Assembly (NCBI RefSeq): GCF_900114375.1
Contig: NZ_FOSV01000002.1
Coordinates: 372,001-436,000, forward strand
DNA length: 64,000 nucleotides
DNA from: Methylorubrum salsuginis
GTDB taxonomy: Bacteria > Pseudomonadota > Alphaproteobacteria > Rhizobiales > Beijerinckiaceae
Direction of reading: 5' to 3'
The notes under the pieces are model-generated. The model was not told the origin of the DNA. It ran no database searches and worked only from the letters and a program-made list of their open reading frames with translations. This document shows positions 37,660-46,483 of this stretch, piece by piece. The number at the start of each line of letters is the position of its first letter. Position 1 is the stretch's first letter. The position numbers and the translations under genes are program-made.

Positions 37660-39432
37660 ATGGACGACGACCTGCTCGAACTGATGCCCGACGAGGTGCC
37701 GCCCGCCGGTCCCCGCGCCGGCCCCTGGACCATCGCGCTGGTCGACGACGACCCGGCGGTGCACGAGGGCACCCGCTACGCCCTGGCCGGCTACGAACTC
37801 GACGGGCGGGGCCTCGAGATCCTGTCCGCCCACTCCGCGGCGGAAGCCCGTAACCTGTTGGCGCAGCGGCGAGATATCGCCATCGTCCTGCTCGACGTGG
37901 TGATGGAGACGGACGAGGCCGGGCTCGATCTCGTCGAGTATATCCGCCGGGAGCTGAAGGAGGAGACCACCCGCATCATCCTGCGCACCGGGCAGCCGGG
38001 GCAGGCGCCGGAGCGGCGGGTGATCGTCGATTACGACATCAACGATTACAAGGCGAAGACCGAGCTGACCGCCGACCGGCTGTTCACCAGCCTGACCGCG
38101 GCGCTGAGGGCCTACCAGCAGCTGAAGCGGCTGGACGAGACACGCCGCGGGCTCGAGATCATCATCGACGCGGCCCCGATGCTGCTCGATCAGAAGTCGA
38201 TGCAACGCCTCGCCGAGGGGGTGCTGACGCAGGTCGCCTCGCTGCTCAACGCCGAATGCGCCGGAATCCTGGTGTTGCGCGAGGGTGACACCGACGCGGG
38301 CGCGGGCGGGTTCAGCGTGCTGGCCGGATCGGGGCTCTACGGCGGCGCGGCCGGCGGCGCCCCCGAATCGCTTGACGAAAAAATCCGCACCGTGGTCGAG
38401 GCGGCCTTCGCGGCGCGTCAACACCATTTCAGCGAGCGCGGCTCGACGCTCTACGTCCGGACCGCGAGCGGGCGCGAGATCGTGGCGCTGATCGACGCCG
38501 ACCGCCCGCTCTCCGACACCGACCGGGCGCTGATCACCCTGCTGACCGGGCGGCTCTCCATCGCCTTCGACAACGTGATCCTCTACGAGCAATTGCAGCG
38601 GGCCAACGTCACCCTGGAGCAGCGGGTGACGGAGCGCACCGCCGAGCTGATCCGGGCGAACCGGCGGCTGGCCCTGCAGCGCTCGGACCTGCGCCGGGCC
38701 AACACCCTCAAGACCGAGATTTTGGGCACCGTCGCCCACGACCTCAAAAACCCCCTGGCGGTCATCCTGGGCCGCTCCGAGATGCTGGCCGACCTGATCG
38801 CCCTGGCGCCCGAGGCGGGGCCGCCGGCCAAGGCCGCGATGACGACGCAGGTCGAGCAGGTGCGCGCCTCCGCCACCCGGCTGATCGGCATGATCGACAG
38901 CCTGATGGCGGATGCGATGAACGACGCCCTCGACATCACCCTGCGGCGCGAGGCCGTGGACCTCGCGGGGCTGGCCCGCGAGGTGTGCGAGGCCAACCGG
39001 CCGCTCGCCGAGGCCAAGGGCCAGCGCCTGACGACGCAGCTCCCCGACGCCCTCCCGCTGAGCGGCGACGCCGAGCGCCTGCGCGAGGCGCTCGACAACC
39101 TCGTCTCGAACGCGATCAAGTACTCGCAGCCCGGCGGCGCGATCACGGTGGCGGTGCGCCGCGAGGCCGGCGCCCCCGTCGTCGCCGTCACCGACGAGGG
39201 CCCCGGCCTCTCCCCGGAGGACGCCGCCCGCCTGTTCGGCCGCTTCCAACGCCTCTCCGCCAAACCCACCGGCGGCGAGGGCTCGACGGGATTGGGCCTC
39301 TCCATCGTCAAACGCATCGCCGAACTGCACGGCGGCCGGGCGGAGGCGTTTTCGGACGGGCCGGGGAGGGGGGCGACGTTTTTGATGCGGTTTCCGGAGG
39401 AGGCGGTGGGGGAGGGATCCAATGTTCAGTGA
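37660..39432 (+). CDS. hybrid sensor kinase with receiver and DUF3369 domains
   Basis: 590-residue soluble signalling protein. Receiver-like domain at about residues 25-150 (ALVDDDPAVHEG; phospho-acceptor region IVLLDVVMETDEAG), then a DUF3369/GAF-type sensor module (about 160-305), a coiled coil, a dimerisation domain with GTVAHDLKNPLAVILG (His at about residue 363) and an ATPase domain with NLVSNAIKYS, TDEGPGLS and GSTGLGLSIVKR. No membrane segment. The C-terminus runs directly into the AT-rich insert, so its last residues may differ from relatives. Confidence 0.9.
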   Translation: MDDDLLELMPDEVPPAGPRAGPWTIALVDDDPAVHEGTRYALAGYELDGRGLEILSAHSAAEARNLLAQRRDIAIVLLDVVMETDEAGLDLVEYIRRELKEETTRIILRTGQPGQAPERRVIVDYDINDYKAKTELTADRLFTSLTAALRAYQQLKRLDETRRGLEIIIDAAPMLLDQKSMQRLAEGVLTQVASLLNAECAGILVLREGDTDAGAGGFSVLAGSGLYGGAAGGAPESLDEKIRTVVEAAFAARQHHFSERGSTLYVRTASGREIVALIDADRPLSDTDRALITLLTGRLSIAFDNVILYEQLQRANVTLEQRVTERTAELIRANRRLALQRSDLRRANTLKTEILGTVAHDLKNPLAVILGRSEMLADLIALAPEAGPPAKAAMTTQVEQVRASATRLIGMIDSLMADAMNDALDITLRREAVDLAGLAREVCEANRPLAEAKGQRLTTQLPDALPLSGDAERLREALDNLVSNAIKYSQPGGAITVAVRREAGAPVVAVTDEGPGLSPEDAARLFGRFQRLSAKPTGGEGSTGLGLSIVKRIAELHGGRAEAFSDGPGRGATFLMRFPEEAVGEGSNVQ

Positions 39433-39522
39433 TATAATCTCAGCTCAAATATGGATTTTCGAATTTTTCTGAGCTTTACAAAATCGTAACAACGCCTTAT
39501 GGGGGCGGAACGTACCAAATTT

Positions 39523-41067
39523 TTAGCAAAAGTTAGCTACTGACGCTTTACCTTTGATCCGTCCATTGAGTAGAGTTGTCATTGTATTCTCAAATATTCG
39601 CACCACAGTGGTTGGAGTTTCATCAAGTTTGTGCTCAAACAGCAATGCGTCATGCATCGGCAAGACAATTTTAACATCATCTATGCTCCCAACATCCAGC
39701 AGGGTTTGTTTGAAAATAAGTGAAGCTGTGCCCTGTACGACCTGGCTTACTGACGACCTCTGTTCTTTACTTGAAAGCGCACCACTCCTTTCGCGTACAT
39801 GTCGATTGCCAAGCAACGTTTTTATGCAATTTTTTTCTTGGAAATCGGACCATATTGTCTTTTTCCAGGCCTCATATTGCTTAAATAGGCCAAGGGCATT
39901 CTTGGCTTTTGTCCTATCGGCTCCTAATGAGACCGCTGCATCAATGAGGGCTTTTCTGCTCATTCCATAGGCGTACGATAGAAATAGCTGCTTAGCTGCC
40001 TTCCTATTATTAATTAACCCTAAATGTTCGGTGGCAAATATATCATACATATCGCCCGCCTCATAAAGTTTTAACAGTTCGGCGTCGTCGGAAAGCGCCG
40101 CCATTATACCAACTTCATATTGATCAAAGTCGACGTAGCTCAATTTATTATCTCGATGCGCAGTAATTATGCTGCGATATTTTTTAGGGATATTCTGTAG
40201 GCTCGGGCTGCGCAGGTGGATGCGAGATGTTCGTGAGCCGAACACATCAATGACAGGCCTAAGGGTTGCTGTTGATAGGGTGAGAGAGCCAAGTACTCGT
40301 CGAGCAGTATCGGCTGCCTGTAGCGCTATGGTGTCGCTGCCGAAGTCATGCTGGTGTGGAACATACTCCAGAAGGTAGTCGATCGAGACGCCGTCTATTT
40401 CAAATCCATCCAGGCGCAGTTTTGCTTCTAAGCTTGATTTGCTGGGAGTCTCCAAAGGCATGTTGTGCCTGTCGGAGTACGCTTTAAGCCTTGAAAAGTA
40501 TTCATGTTCCGCTTCTGCGCGCATACTAGACAAAAGATGCTTGTTGATGGCAATTCCAGCAGTCATTGAGCTTTGAAGAAGACAATATACCGGCAATTCT
40601 ATATTGAAGAAGCGATCCTTTTCGTCGGCCTCATCGGATTGTTCGATTAATTTCTCATACATTTTGGATAAGGCTTTTGCTGCTTTCAGCACGATCGCCG
40701 AGTCAAACGGTATGATTTTGTTCAAAATCTGTTTATAGGCTAAGCAAATATCTTGCTCAGCGCCATATTGTCCTAGCACCGCAGTTACATCATTTTTCTC
40801 GCGTTCAAGACGATCGCTTGGTATGCCGCTAATTGATATGCGAAACTCGTCTAAATCTACTATTCTATTTGGCAATTTGCCTGTCTTGTCATATATCTCG
40901 TCCCTTATAATCCAAAAATCATGGCAGACCACGATTCCCTGGAAATCAGAAACGCCCTGAGCATTGGTATCAATTAGTTGTTCGCCATCATACCAGTAAA
41001 AGATATCCGCCCCCTTTCCGGTGAAATCTTTTAAAAAAATAAAAATCTTCCAGGTTATGTCAGTCAT
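39523..41067 (-). CDS. family-A DNA polymerase paired with a reverse transcriptase
   Basis: 514-residue protein with a complete PolA-type polymerase core: SRIHLRSPSLQNIP (residues 281-294), motif A with catalytic Asp313 (SYVDFDQYEVG), motif B RKAAKQLFLSYAYGMS (355-370), QVVQGTAS (442-449) and motif C with Asp473 (LPMHDALLFEH). There is no 5' nuclease, and the N-terminal 200 residues show only a possible degenerate 3'-5' exonuclease. Starts 8 bases before the RT gene's stop, so the two are co-translated. Base composition is far more AT-rich than the genome, indicating horizontal transfer. Probably synthesises the second strand or extends RT products; this is inference. Confidence 0.88.
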   Translation of the reverse strand: MTDITWKIFIFLKDFTGKGADIFYWYDGEQLIDTNAQGVSDFQGIVVCHDFWIIRDEIYDKTGKLPNRIVDLDEFRISISGIPSDRLEREKNDVTAVLGQYGAEQDICLAYKQILNKIIPFDSAIVLKAAKALSKMYEKLIEQSDEADEKDRFFNIELPVYCLLQSSMTAGIAINKHLLSSMRAEAEHEYFSRLKAYSDRHNMPLETPSKSSLEAKLRLDGFEIDGVSIDYLLEYVPHQHDFGSDTIALQAADTARRVLGSLTLSTATLRPVIDVFGSRTSRIHLRSPSLQNIPKKYRSIITAHRDNKLSYVDFDQYEVGIMAALSDDAELLKLYEAGDMYDIFATEHLGLINNRKAAKQLFLSYAYGMSRKALIDAAVSLGADRTKAKNALGLFKQYEAWKKTIWSDFQEKNCIKTLLGNRHVRERSGALSSKEQRSSVSQVVQGTASLIFKQTLLDVGSIDDVKIVLPMHDALLFEHKLDETPTTVVRIFENTMTTLLNGRIKGKASVANFC

Positions 41068-42775
41068 ATTCGCTGACCTCGTCAACAAGATTGATCAGGT
41101 TGGGCTTTTCCCGTCTTGCGAAAGGGAGGCCCTCTTCATTTGTGTGTCGCTCGGCTCTTGCGGCAGTGCCTTTGAGGTGCGCTGGCACGTGACCATGCAG
41201 GGGCTTCAAATCGTCCTTTTGCAGAGCAGCAGAAGCGATCAAAAAATAACGTGCGTTTTGATAGGGTAACGTTCCAAATTTTTCAATGCAACCTCGCACA
41301 GAATTAAGTTCTCCGATGCAGCGAAGCCAAATCAGAATGCTCCCAGCCTCTCCTGATCTTACGTCTTCTTTTAGCTTTCGATCAGCAAGTTCAATTAATT
41401 GTTTAGAGTGATGCTTTTGTGCTCCTAATAGCATCCATATATTGTAGTTTTGCCAGTCGTGAATTGCGCCCTCTTCCTCTAAGAGAAATGCTTCGAGTGC
41501 TGGTAGGCACCGGCCTTCTCGATCGAGAGTAGATATCAACCTACAGTATTGATCGGTAGAAACGGCATGCTCTGATAGGGAGCGCGAAAGCGTATCAAGG
41601 AGGGTGTTCGAAAGGGCGTCGCCAATTTCGAAAAGTCCCGATTCTACGATCTGCGCCACACGATTCACAGCAAACCGAAATTGTCGCGACTGAGTATCTC
41701 CCGATTCTATGCAGCTAGTTAGCATCTTAAATATATAATCGATGGAACGTGTTACGATCCTGCGGCTTCTAGATTGCCACATTTGATTTATGGCAACCGT
41801 CGAGCTGTCTTGTGATGGAAAATATTCGAAAAGCGTGCTCTTGTTAACGTTTGGCGGTAATATTTCCGTCTTACTGGCATTTATGTTTAAGCCAATCTTT
41901 CTGAGCTCTCTGATTAGATCTTGCAATGCGCGACGCGCTTGAAGCTCTGTGCTGGCTAGTACACGAATATCATCTACATATCTATAGTAGTCGTAGCCTT
42001 TTCTCGTCATTTCCTTGTCGACGGATGAAAGTAAAATATTCGACAAGAAAGCGGATGCATCTCGGTTTTGCGGCAAGCCATGATCGCGGCTGAACATCCA
42101 TTGTTCAAGTAGGCGCTCTAGCGTCGCAATTGCGTTACGGATGTGAAGTTTTTCTGGTCCTGTCGATATTATTTCTGGGATAGCCTCTTCCAGTGATTTA
42201 ACAATCTGAACGCGAGATATATTTTCGAAGAAGTTGCTCAGATCTGTTACAAGTAGATATTGATTGGATCGAGCAAACGTGAGTGTCACTCCCTCAAACG
42301 TAAACCAGCGGTCGATCTTATTTTTAAATAAGTACTTTTGATTTGGCGGCGCGGGGTCATAGCGGTAGCTAAGAACTCGATGACTAAGGATTTTATCGTA
42401 GTATGGAATAAGAAAGCTACAAATTGCCTGATATAGAAATCGATCAAAAAAATCCGTCTCTAATCCATATCTTTCGCCATACCCTTTTTTGGGGATATTT
42501 CTCACAACGCTACGGGTTCCGCAGTAAATACCGTTCCAATCCTGCAAAAGAGAAAGTATTATACGCTTTGTTTCGTCTGGATTGTTGAATAAATCTTCGT
42601 ACTGTAGGCAGTCATAATACCAGTCATCCCTCATGTCCTGTCGCAGATGCTTGAGAACAAGGTTAAAATTGATAGGGAAACCTAGCGCCTGACCCTTTTC
42701 CCAGAAGGTTGCTTTGATTGCATAATCAGGATCTTCATCTTGTTGGCTGCGGTTTGGCACCGTACGCGTTCCCAA
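41060..42775 (-). CDS. UG/Abi-like reverse transcriptase
   Basis: About 571 residues. RT palm motifs: A with Asp178 (LLVTDLSNFFENIS), B (GLPQNRDASAFLSN, about 233-246), C YRYVDDI (264-270) with the catalytic Asp pair, D (LNINASKTEIL). It lacks the NAxxH and VTG marks of retron RTs and the maturase/endonuclease parts of group II intron RTs; the helical 250-residue C-terminal extension fits the UG/Abi defence RTs. The start is uncertain: a stop lies three codons upstream, leaving TTG 42775 or GTG 42760. First gene of an AT-rich two-gene cassette with the PolA-like gene. Confidence 0.88.
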   Translation of the reverse strand: MGTRTVPNRSQQDEDPDYAIKATFWEKGQALGFPINFNLVLKHLRQDMRDDWYYDCLQYEDLFNNPDETKRIILSLLQDWNGIYCGTRSVVRNIPKKGYGERYGLETDFFDRFLYQAICSFLIPYYDKILSHRVLSYRYDPAPPNQKYLFKNKIDRWFTFEGVTLTFARSNQYLLVTDLSNFFENISRVQIVKSLEEAIPEIISTGPEKLHIRNAIATLERLLEQWMFSRDHGLPQNRDASAFLSNILLSSVDKEMTRKGYDYYRYVDDIRVLASTELQARRALQDLIRELRKIGLNINASKTEILPPNVNKSTLFEYFPSQDSSTVAINQMWQSRSRRIVTRSIDYIFKMLTSCIESGDTQSRQFRFAVNRVAQIVESGLFEIGDALSNTLLDTLSRSLSEHAVSTDQYCRLISTLDREGRCLPALEAFLLEEEGAIHDWQNYNIWMLLGAQKHHSKQLIELADRKLKEDVRSGEAGSILIWLRCIGELNSVRGCIEKFGTLPYQNARYFLIASAALQKDDLKPLHGHVPAHLKGTAARAERHTNEEGLPFARREKPNLINLVDEVSEYD

Positions 42776-43086
42776 TGGATATCAACATCAACTATCATGG
42801 GCTCTTAGCTTAATCGATCTTGAGCGATAGCTCACGCAATAGGGGTTATTGTCACAAATTTTCGCATCCGATTTTAGCTCCAAATCAGATCGTCGCTATT
42901 TCATTCTGCGGTTTGTGCGTGCCAACTAGGTTGGAAGCCATGGATGTACCTTCCCAGAGACAGCCGTCGTTCGCAAGTGGTTGCTCGATGGTTGCAGAAT
43001 GATTTGGGCTGGCACCCGGACAGTCGGCGGTAGTCCTCATCGCGAACGCTACGTCTATCAAAATTCCTTGAATAGGATAATATGCC
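42776..43086. other. upstream region of the RT-PolA cassette and island edge
   Basis: About 310 bases of intermediate GC. A small TGAGC-GATA-GCTCA dyad lies at about 42823-42836. Several defence RT systems encode a template ncRNA next to the RT, and this is the only space for one here, but I see no strong fold. GC returns to host level by about 43090. I found no obvious direct repeats flanking the insert. Confidence 0.35.
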
Positions 43087-43116
43087 TTGACAGCGCCCCG
43101 CTCCTCCGGCTAACCT
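43087..43116 (+). promoter_or_regulatory. sigma-70-type promoter for the HTH gene
   Basis: TTGACA at 43087-43092, 18-base spacer, TAACCT at 43111-43116, 45 bases before the start at 43162. A perfect -35 with a weaker -10. Confidence 0.5.
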
Positions 43117-43161
43117 CCGTACCATCCCAAAAATCCAAACTCGCAAAAGAGGGCCAAAGCC

Positions 43162-44100
43162 ATGGCCTGGGCTCCCCGTCATGGTCCGGCGGTGCGCCGG
43201 GATGTGGCCGATCTTATGCGGGGGAGCGATCTGACCCCGCAGGAGATCGCGGCGCGCACTGGCGTGCCCTATTCCACCGTGTGCCGGTGGAACCTCGTGC
43301 AGAACTGGCGGCCGGCGGTGCTGCGGGCGCGGGAGGCGCATCGGCCGCAAAAATGGTCGCAGGCGCGGGTCGCCGCGCTCGCCCGGGTGGCGCGGGTGCC
43401 CGGCGTCGATCCGGGGGACCTCGCCGAGGCCTTGGGCGCGCGGCGCGACCGGGCCGAATCGCTGTTTCGCGCCTGCGGCCTGTCGGAGACGATCACGCCG
43501 CAATCCGCGGTCGGGCGGGCGCAGCGCCGGGCGGGGCCGGACGGCTCCTTGCGGGCGGCTCTGCGCGTCCACCTCGCCCGGCAGATCGGCGAACTCGACG
43601 GGCTGCTCGCCGCCCGCGGGCGCCAGGATATCTTGGTCCGGCTGGAACGGGCCGGAAAGCTCGACACCGCCAAGATGCTGCGCAACCTCGTCGGCCTGAA
43701 GAAGCTGCTGGACGAGGTCGAGCCGCCCTCCGAGGGCCGGGGGGCGGGGGACGACGAGGGCGGCGGCGACGGGCGGCTCGACCTCGTGGCCCTGCGCGCC
43801 GACCTCGTCCGGCGCTACGCGGCGTTCGCGGCCCGGAATGCGGCGGCGGCGCAAGGGGCATCGCAAGGGGCATTGGAAGGGGCATCGGACACCGGACGGG
43901 CGGCCGGGGACGGGACCGGGGCGGCGGGCGATCCGTGGGCCGAGGGGATCGCCGGGGGCGAGCCGGCGGGGCCGGGGGGCCCGCAGGGGGCTCGGCCCGC
44001 GGACCCGCACGGCGCGGCGCACGGGACCGCGGCGGCGTTCGCGCCGGGGCGGGCGGCTGGTGCGCCACGGGTCTGGGAGCCCCGCATCCGTGCGCCGTAG
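43162..44100 (+). CDS. helix-turn-helix protein with low-complexity tail
   Basis: 312 residues. N-terminal helix-turn-helix (about residues 12-50; LTPQEIAARTGVPYSTVCRWN) of the type seen in small terminases and transposase-like regulators; a helical middle (about 60-190); then a Gly/Ala/Pro-rich tail with short repeats of GASQG/GALEG type. Function unknown. First host-like gene after the RT-PolA insert; may be a chromosomal DNA-binding protein rather than part of it. Confidence 0.7.
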   Translation: MAWAPRHGPAVRRDVADLMRGSDLTPQEIAARTGVPYSTVCRWNLVQNWRPAVLRAREAHRPQKWSQARVAALARVARVPGVDPGDLAEALGARRDRAESLFRACGLSETITPQSAVGRAQRRAGPDGSLRAALRVHLARQIGELDGLLAARGRQDILVRLERAGKLDTAKMLRNLVGLKKLLDEVEPPSEGRGAGDDEGGGDGRLDLVALRADLVRRYAAFAARNAAAAQGASQGALEGASDTGRAAGDGTGAAGDPWAEGIAGGEPAGPGGPQGARPADPHGAAHGTAAAFAPGRAAGAPRVWEPRIRAP

Positions 44101-44210
44101 CACGCCCCGCGCCGCGCATCCGGATCATCGGCGCCGCCCCACCCGTCAACCCTTCGAAGGCCTCGGCCGGATTCCACGGGCGCCTCAGGCGCGGACGATC
44201 GGAGAGAGGG

Positions 44211-44531
44211 ATGACGCGGACGGTTTTGGGTGTGGGCGCGCGGGCGCGGCAGCGGGCGCGGTTGGGAGCGCGGTGGGGGCTGGCGCTGGCCGGGCCGGTC
44301 TTCGGGGTGGTCGCCCTCGGATCGGCCGGCGCGGCGCCCATCACCGGCACCGGCGGCGGGCCGGAGACCACGGTCAACGCCCCCTACCGCGCCGGCAGCG
44401 GCCAGACCGTGCCGCCGGGCCGCGACGCCGCCCCCGATCACGACCCGACCGCGCGCACCGAGCGCCAGAAGCGGCTCGACGGCGTGCTCGACAGCATCTG
44501 CGACTCCTGCGGCGAGAACCGGCCGCGCTAG
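44211..44531 (+). CDS. small exported protein, unknown
   Basis: 106 residues with an N-terminal signal sequence (hydrophobic WGLALAGPVFGVVALGSAGAAP) and a hydrophilic remainder ending with a two-cysteine motif CDSCGEN. The ribosome-binding site GGAGAGAGGG supports ATG 44211. The stop codon forms the left end of a family A repeat. Confidence 0.6.
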   Translation: MTRTVLGVGARARQRARLGARWGLALAGPVFGVVALGSAGAAPITGTGGGPETTVNAPYRAGSGQTVPPGRDAAPDHDPTARTERQKRLDGVLDSICDSCGENRPR

Positions 44532-44631
44532 AGCCCCGTTCCGCAGGGGGATTTCCGGCTTTCGGGAAAAGCCGATGCGGCGCAAGGGGCTAGGGCATCG
44601 CCCCGATCCGGTCTCCGGGAGGATGCTCTAG
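44529..44631. repeat. extragenic palindromic repeat, family A (diverged copy)
   Basis: Opens at the preceding stop with TAGAGCCCCG, contains TTCCGGCTTTCGGGAAAAGCCGATGCGGC and closes with GGATGCTCTAG. Orientation of the CCGGAAAGC arm is opposite to that in the copies at 31861 and 56107. Confidence 0.75.
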
Positions 44632-44710
44632 CCGGGAGCGTGCGCGCGGGTTAGACCGTGGACCCGACCGTCCCGAGAGGCGAGGGGCGGGGCGAGAGCA
44701 GGGACCTGAG

Positions 44711-44983
44711 ATGGCCGACAAGGGCGTTCCGCACTTCCACAACCAGCCCGGCCTGCGGGTGGTCGCGGTGGGCTCGAAGGAGTTCATGTGCATCGGCGCG
44801 CTGCCGCCGTTCGACCATCCGCACGTCTTCCTCGACATGGGCGCCGACACCGAGATCATCTGCCAGTACTGCTCGACGCTGTTCCGCTACGACGCCCGGC
44901 TGAAGGCCGGCGCGGCCGAGCCGGCGGCCTGCGTCTGGACCGAGGCGGCCGACGGCATCGGCCGGGGCACGCAGGCCGCCTGA
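44711..44983 (+). CDS. zinc-finger (zf-CHCC) domain protein
   Basis: 90-residue protein with the CHCC zinc-binding pattern also found in the NDUFS6 accessory subunit of complex I: His in DHPHVFLDMG and CQYCSTLFRYD near residue 57. In alphaproteobacteria it is a stand-alone gene thought to serve complex I assembly. The next gene starts nine bases after its stop. Confidence 0.88.
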   Translation: MADKGVPHFHNQPGLRVVAVGSKEFMCIGALPPFDHPHVFLDMGADTEIICQYCSTLFRYDARLKAGAAEPAACVWTEAADGIGRGTQAA

Positions 44984-44991
44984 CCCCGCCC

Positions 44992-46182
44992 GTGAGCGGC
45001 CTTTCCATCGCGGTCGTGGGCGCCGGCATCGGCGGGCTCACCGCGTCGCTGGCGCTGGCGGGCGCGGGCCATACCGTCACGCTGATCGAGCGGCGCACCG
45101 GCTTCTCCGAGGTGGGGGCGGGGCTCCAGCTCTCGCCCAATGCCAGCGCGGTGCTGATCGGCCTCGGCCTTGGCGCGGCCCTGCGCCGGGCCGCCGACGC
45201 GCCGCCGGGCGTGCGGGTGCGGGCGCTCACCACCGGCAAGACGATCGGCGGCATCCGGCTGGGGGCCGCGATCCGCGAGCGGCACGGCGCGCCCTATTAC
45301 GTCATCCACCGGGCCGACCTGCAGACGCTGCTCCTCGACGCCGTGCGCGGGCGCGCGGGCATCCGCCTCGGCGTCGGCCGCGAGATCACCGATTTGTCCG
45401 AGGGGCCGGACGGGATCGACCTCACCGTGTCGGGCATCGACGGGGGCAAGAGCGAGCGCCTGCGGGCCGATCTGCTGGTTGGGGCCGATGGGGTGCGCTC
45501 GACCCTGCGCGCCCGCTTCGACCAACGGCCGCTGCGGCTGCACCGGCAGGCGGCCTGGCGCGCCCTGATCCCGCGGGAGGCCGCGCCGGACGCCTTCCAG
45601 GGCGACGAGACCGGGCTCTGGCTCGGGGCCGGGCGGCACGTGGTCCATTACCCGGTCGGCGGCGGCAAGCGCCTCAACGTCGTCGCCATCGCCCCCGAGC
45701 GGGACGGCGACGAGGATTGGGGCCGCATCGGCGACCCGGCGGCCCTGCGCGACCATTTCCCCGATGCCGCCGCCCCGCTCGCCGACTTGCTCCGAACGCC
45801 GGATGCCTGGATGGTGTGGTCGCTGGTCGATCGCCCCGCCGCCCGGCCGATGGCGCGGGGCCGGATCGCGCTTCTGGGCGACGCCGCCCATCCGGTCCTG
45901 CCGTTCCTGGCGCAGGGGGCGGCCCTCGCCATCGAGGACGCGGCGGTGCTGGCCGCCCAGCTCTCCGCCCAGGCCGACGTGCCGGCCGCGCTCAAGGCCT
46001 ATGCCGCCGCCCGGGCCGAGCGGGTCGCGGCGGTGCAGCGGGCGGCGCGGCGCAACGGCCGCGTCTACCATGCGGGCCGCCTCGTCGGGCTCGCCCGCGA
46101 CGCGGTGATGGCCCGGCTCGGCCCCGAGGGCATGGCCGCGCGCTACGCGTGGCTCTACGGCTGGACCCCGCCCGCCGCTTGA
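44992..46182 (+). CDS. FAD-dependent monooxygenase (salicylate hydroxylase-like)
   Basis: 396-residue group A flavin monooxygenase: N-terminal FAD motif (IAVVGAGIGGLTASLAL), central DG motif (LLVGADGVRSTLRARF, about residue 160) and GD motif (ALLGDAAHPVLPFLAQGAALAIED, about residue 295). Starts with GTG nine bases after the zf-CHCC gene. The substrate is unknown; the match to 3-hydroxybenzoate/salicylate-type enzymes is only at family level. Confidence 0.88.
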   Translation: MSGLSIAVVGAGIGGLTASLALAGAGHTVTLIERRTGFSEVGAGLQLSPNASAVLIGLGLGAALRRAADAPPGVRVRALTTGKTIGGIRLGAAIRERHGAPYYVIHRADLQTLLLDAVRGRAGIRLGVGREITDLSEGPDGIDLTVSGIDGGKSERLRADLLVGADGVRSTLRARFDQRPLRLHRQAAWRALIPREAAPDAFQGDETGLWLGAGRHVVHYPVGGGKRLNVVAIAPERDGDEDWGRIGDPAALRDHFPDAAAPLADLLRTPDAWMVWSLVDRPAARPMARGRIALLGDAAHPVLPFLAQGAALAIEDAAVLAAQLSAQADVPAALKAYAAARAERVAAVQRAARRNGRVYHAGRLVGLARDAVMARLGPEGMAARYAWLYGWTPPAA

Positions 46183-46217
46183 TCTGGCGCCATCGCCCGG
46201 CTACCGCTGGCGGCCGA

Positions 46218-46304
46218 GCGGACGTGGCGGAACCGGTAGACGCACGAGACTTAAAATCTTGCGGCCCCACGGCCATGCGGGTTCGAGTCCCGCCGTCCGC
46301 ACCA
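46218..46304 (+). tRNA. tRNA-Leu (anticodon UAA)
   Basis: 87-base class II tRNA. The acceptor stem GCGGACG pairs with CGTCCGC, CCA is encoded, the anticodon loop CTTAAAA gives UAA, there is a long variable arm and the T arm GGGTTCGAGTCCC. A common integration target; the retron locus starts 180 bases downstream on the other strand. Confidence 0.97.
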
Positions 46305-46483
46305 ATCTCTTGAATTTGCGAGTGCCGCCAGTAACATGCTGGCCGCACGGTGTTTTTCGGCGCTCCCTTGCCCCTCCGCCACGCCGCCCGAACGTAGCGA
46401 GACCGATCACATCCACCGCCTCGCGCGGGCTGTGGCCGGACGTGACCCTTGGGGCACGCCCGATTGGCCGCGCGCCGGAATAT

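Noticed and set aside
41060..42775. Group II intron or retron identity for the AT-rich RT
   Set aside because: No maturase or endonuclease domain, no intron RNA domain V/VI, and no NAxxH or VTG motif.
39433..43086. Prophage or integrative element around the RT-PolA cassette
   Set aside because: No integrase, capsid, replication or att repeats were seen; only the two genes fill the AT-rich part.
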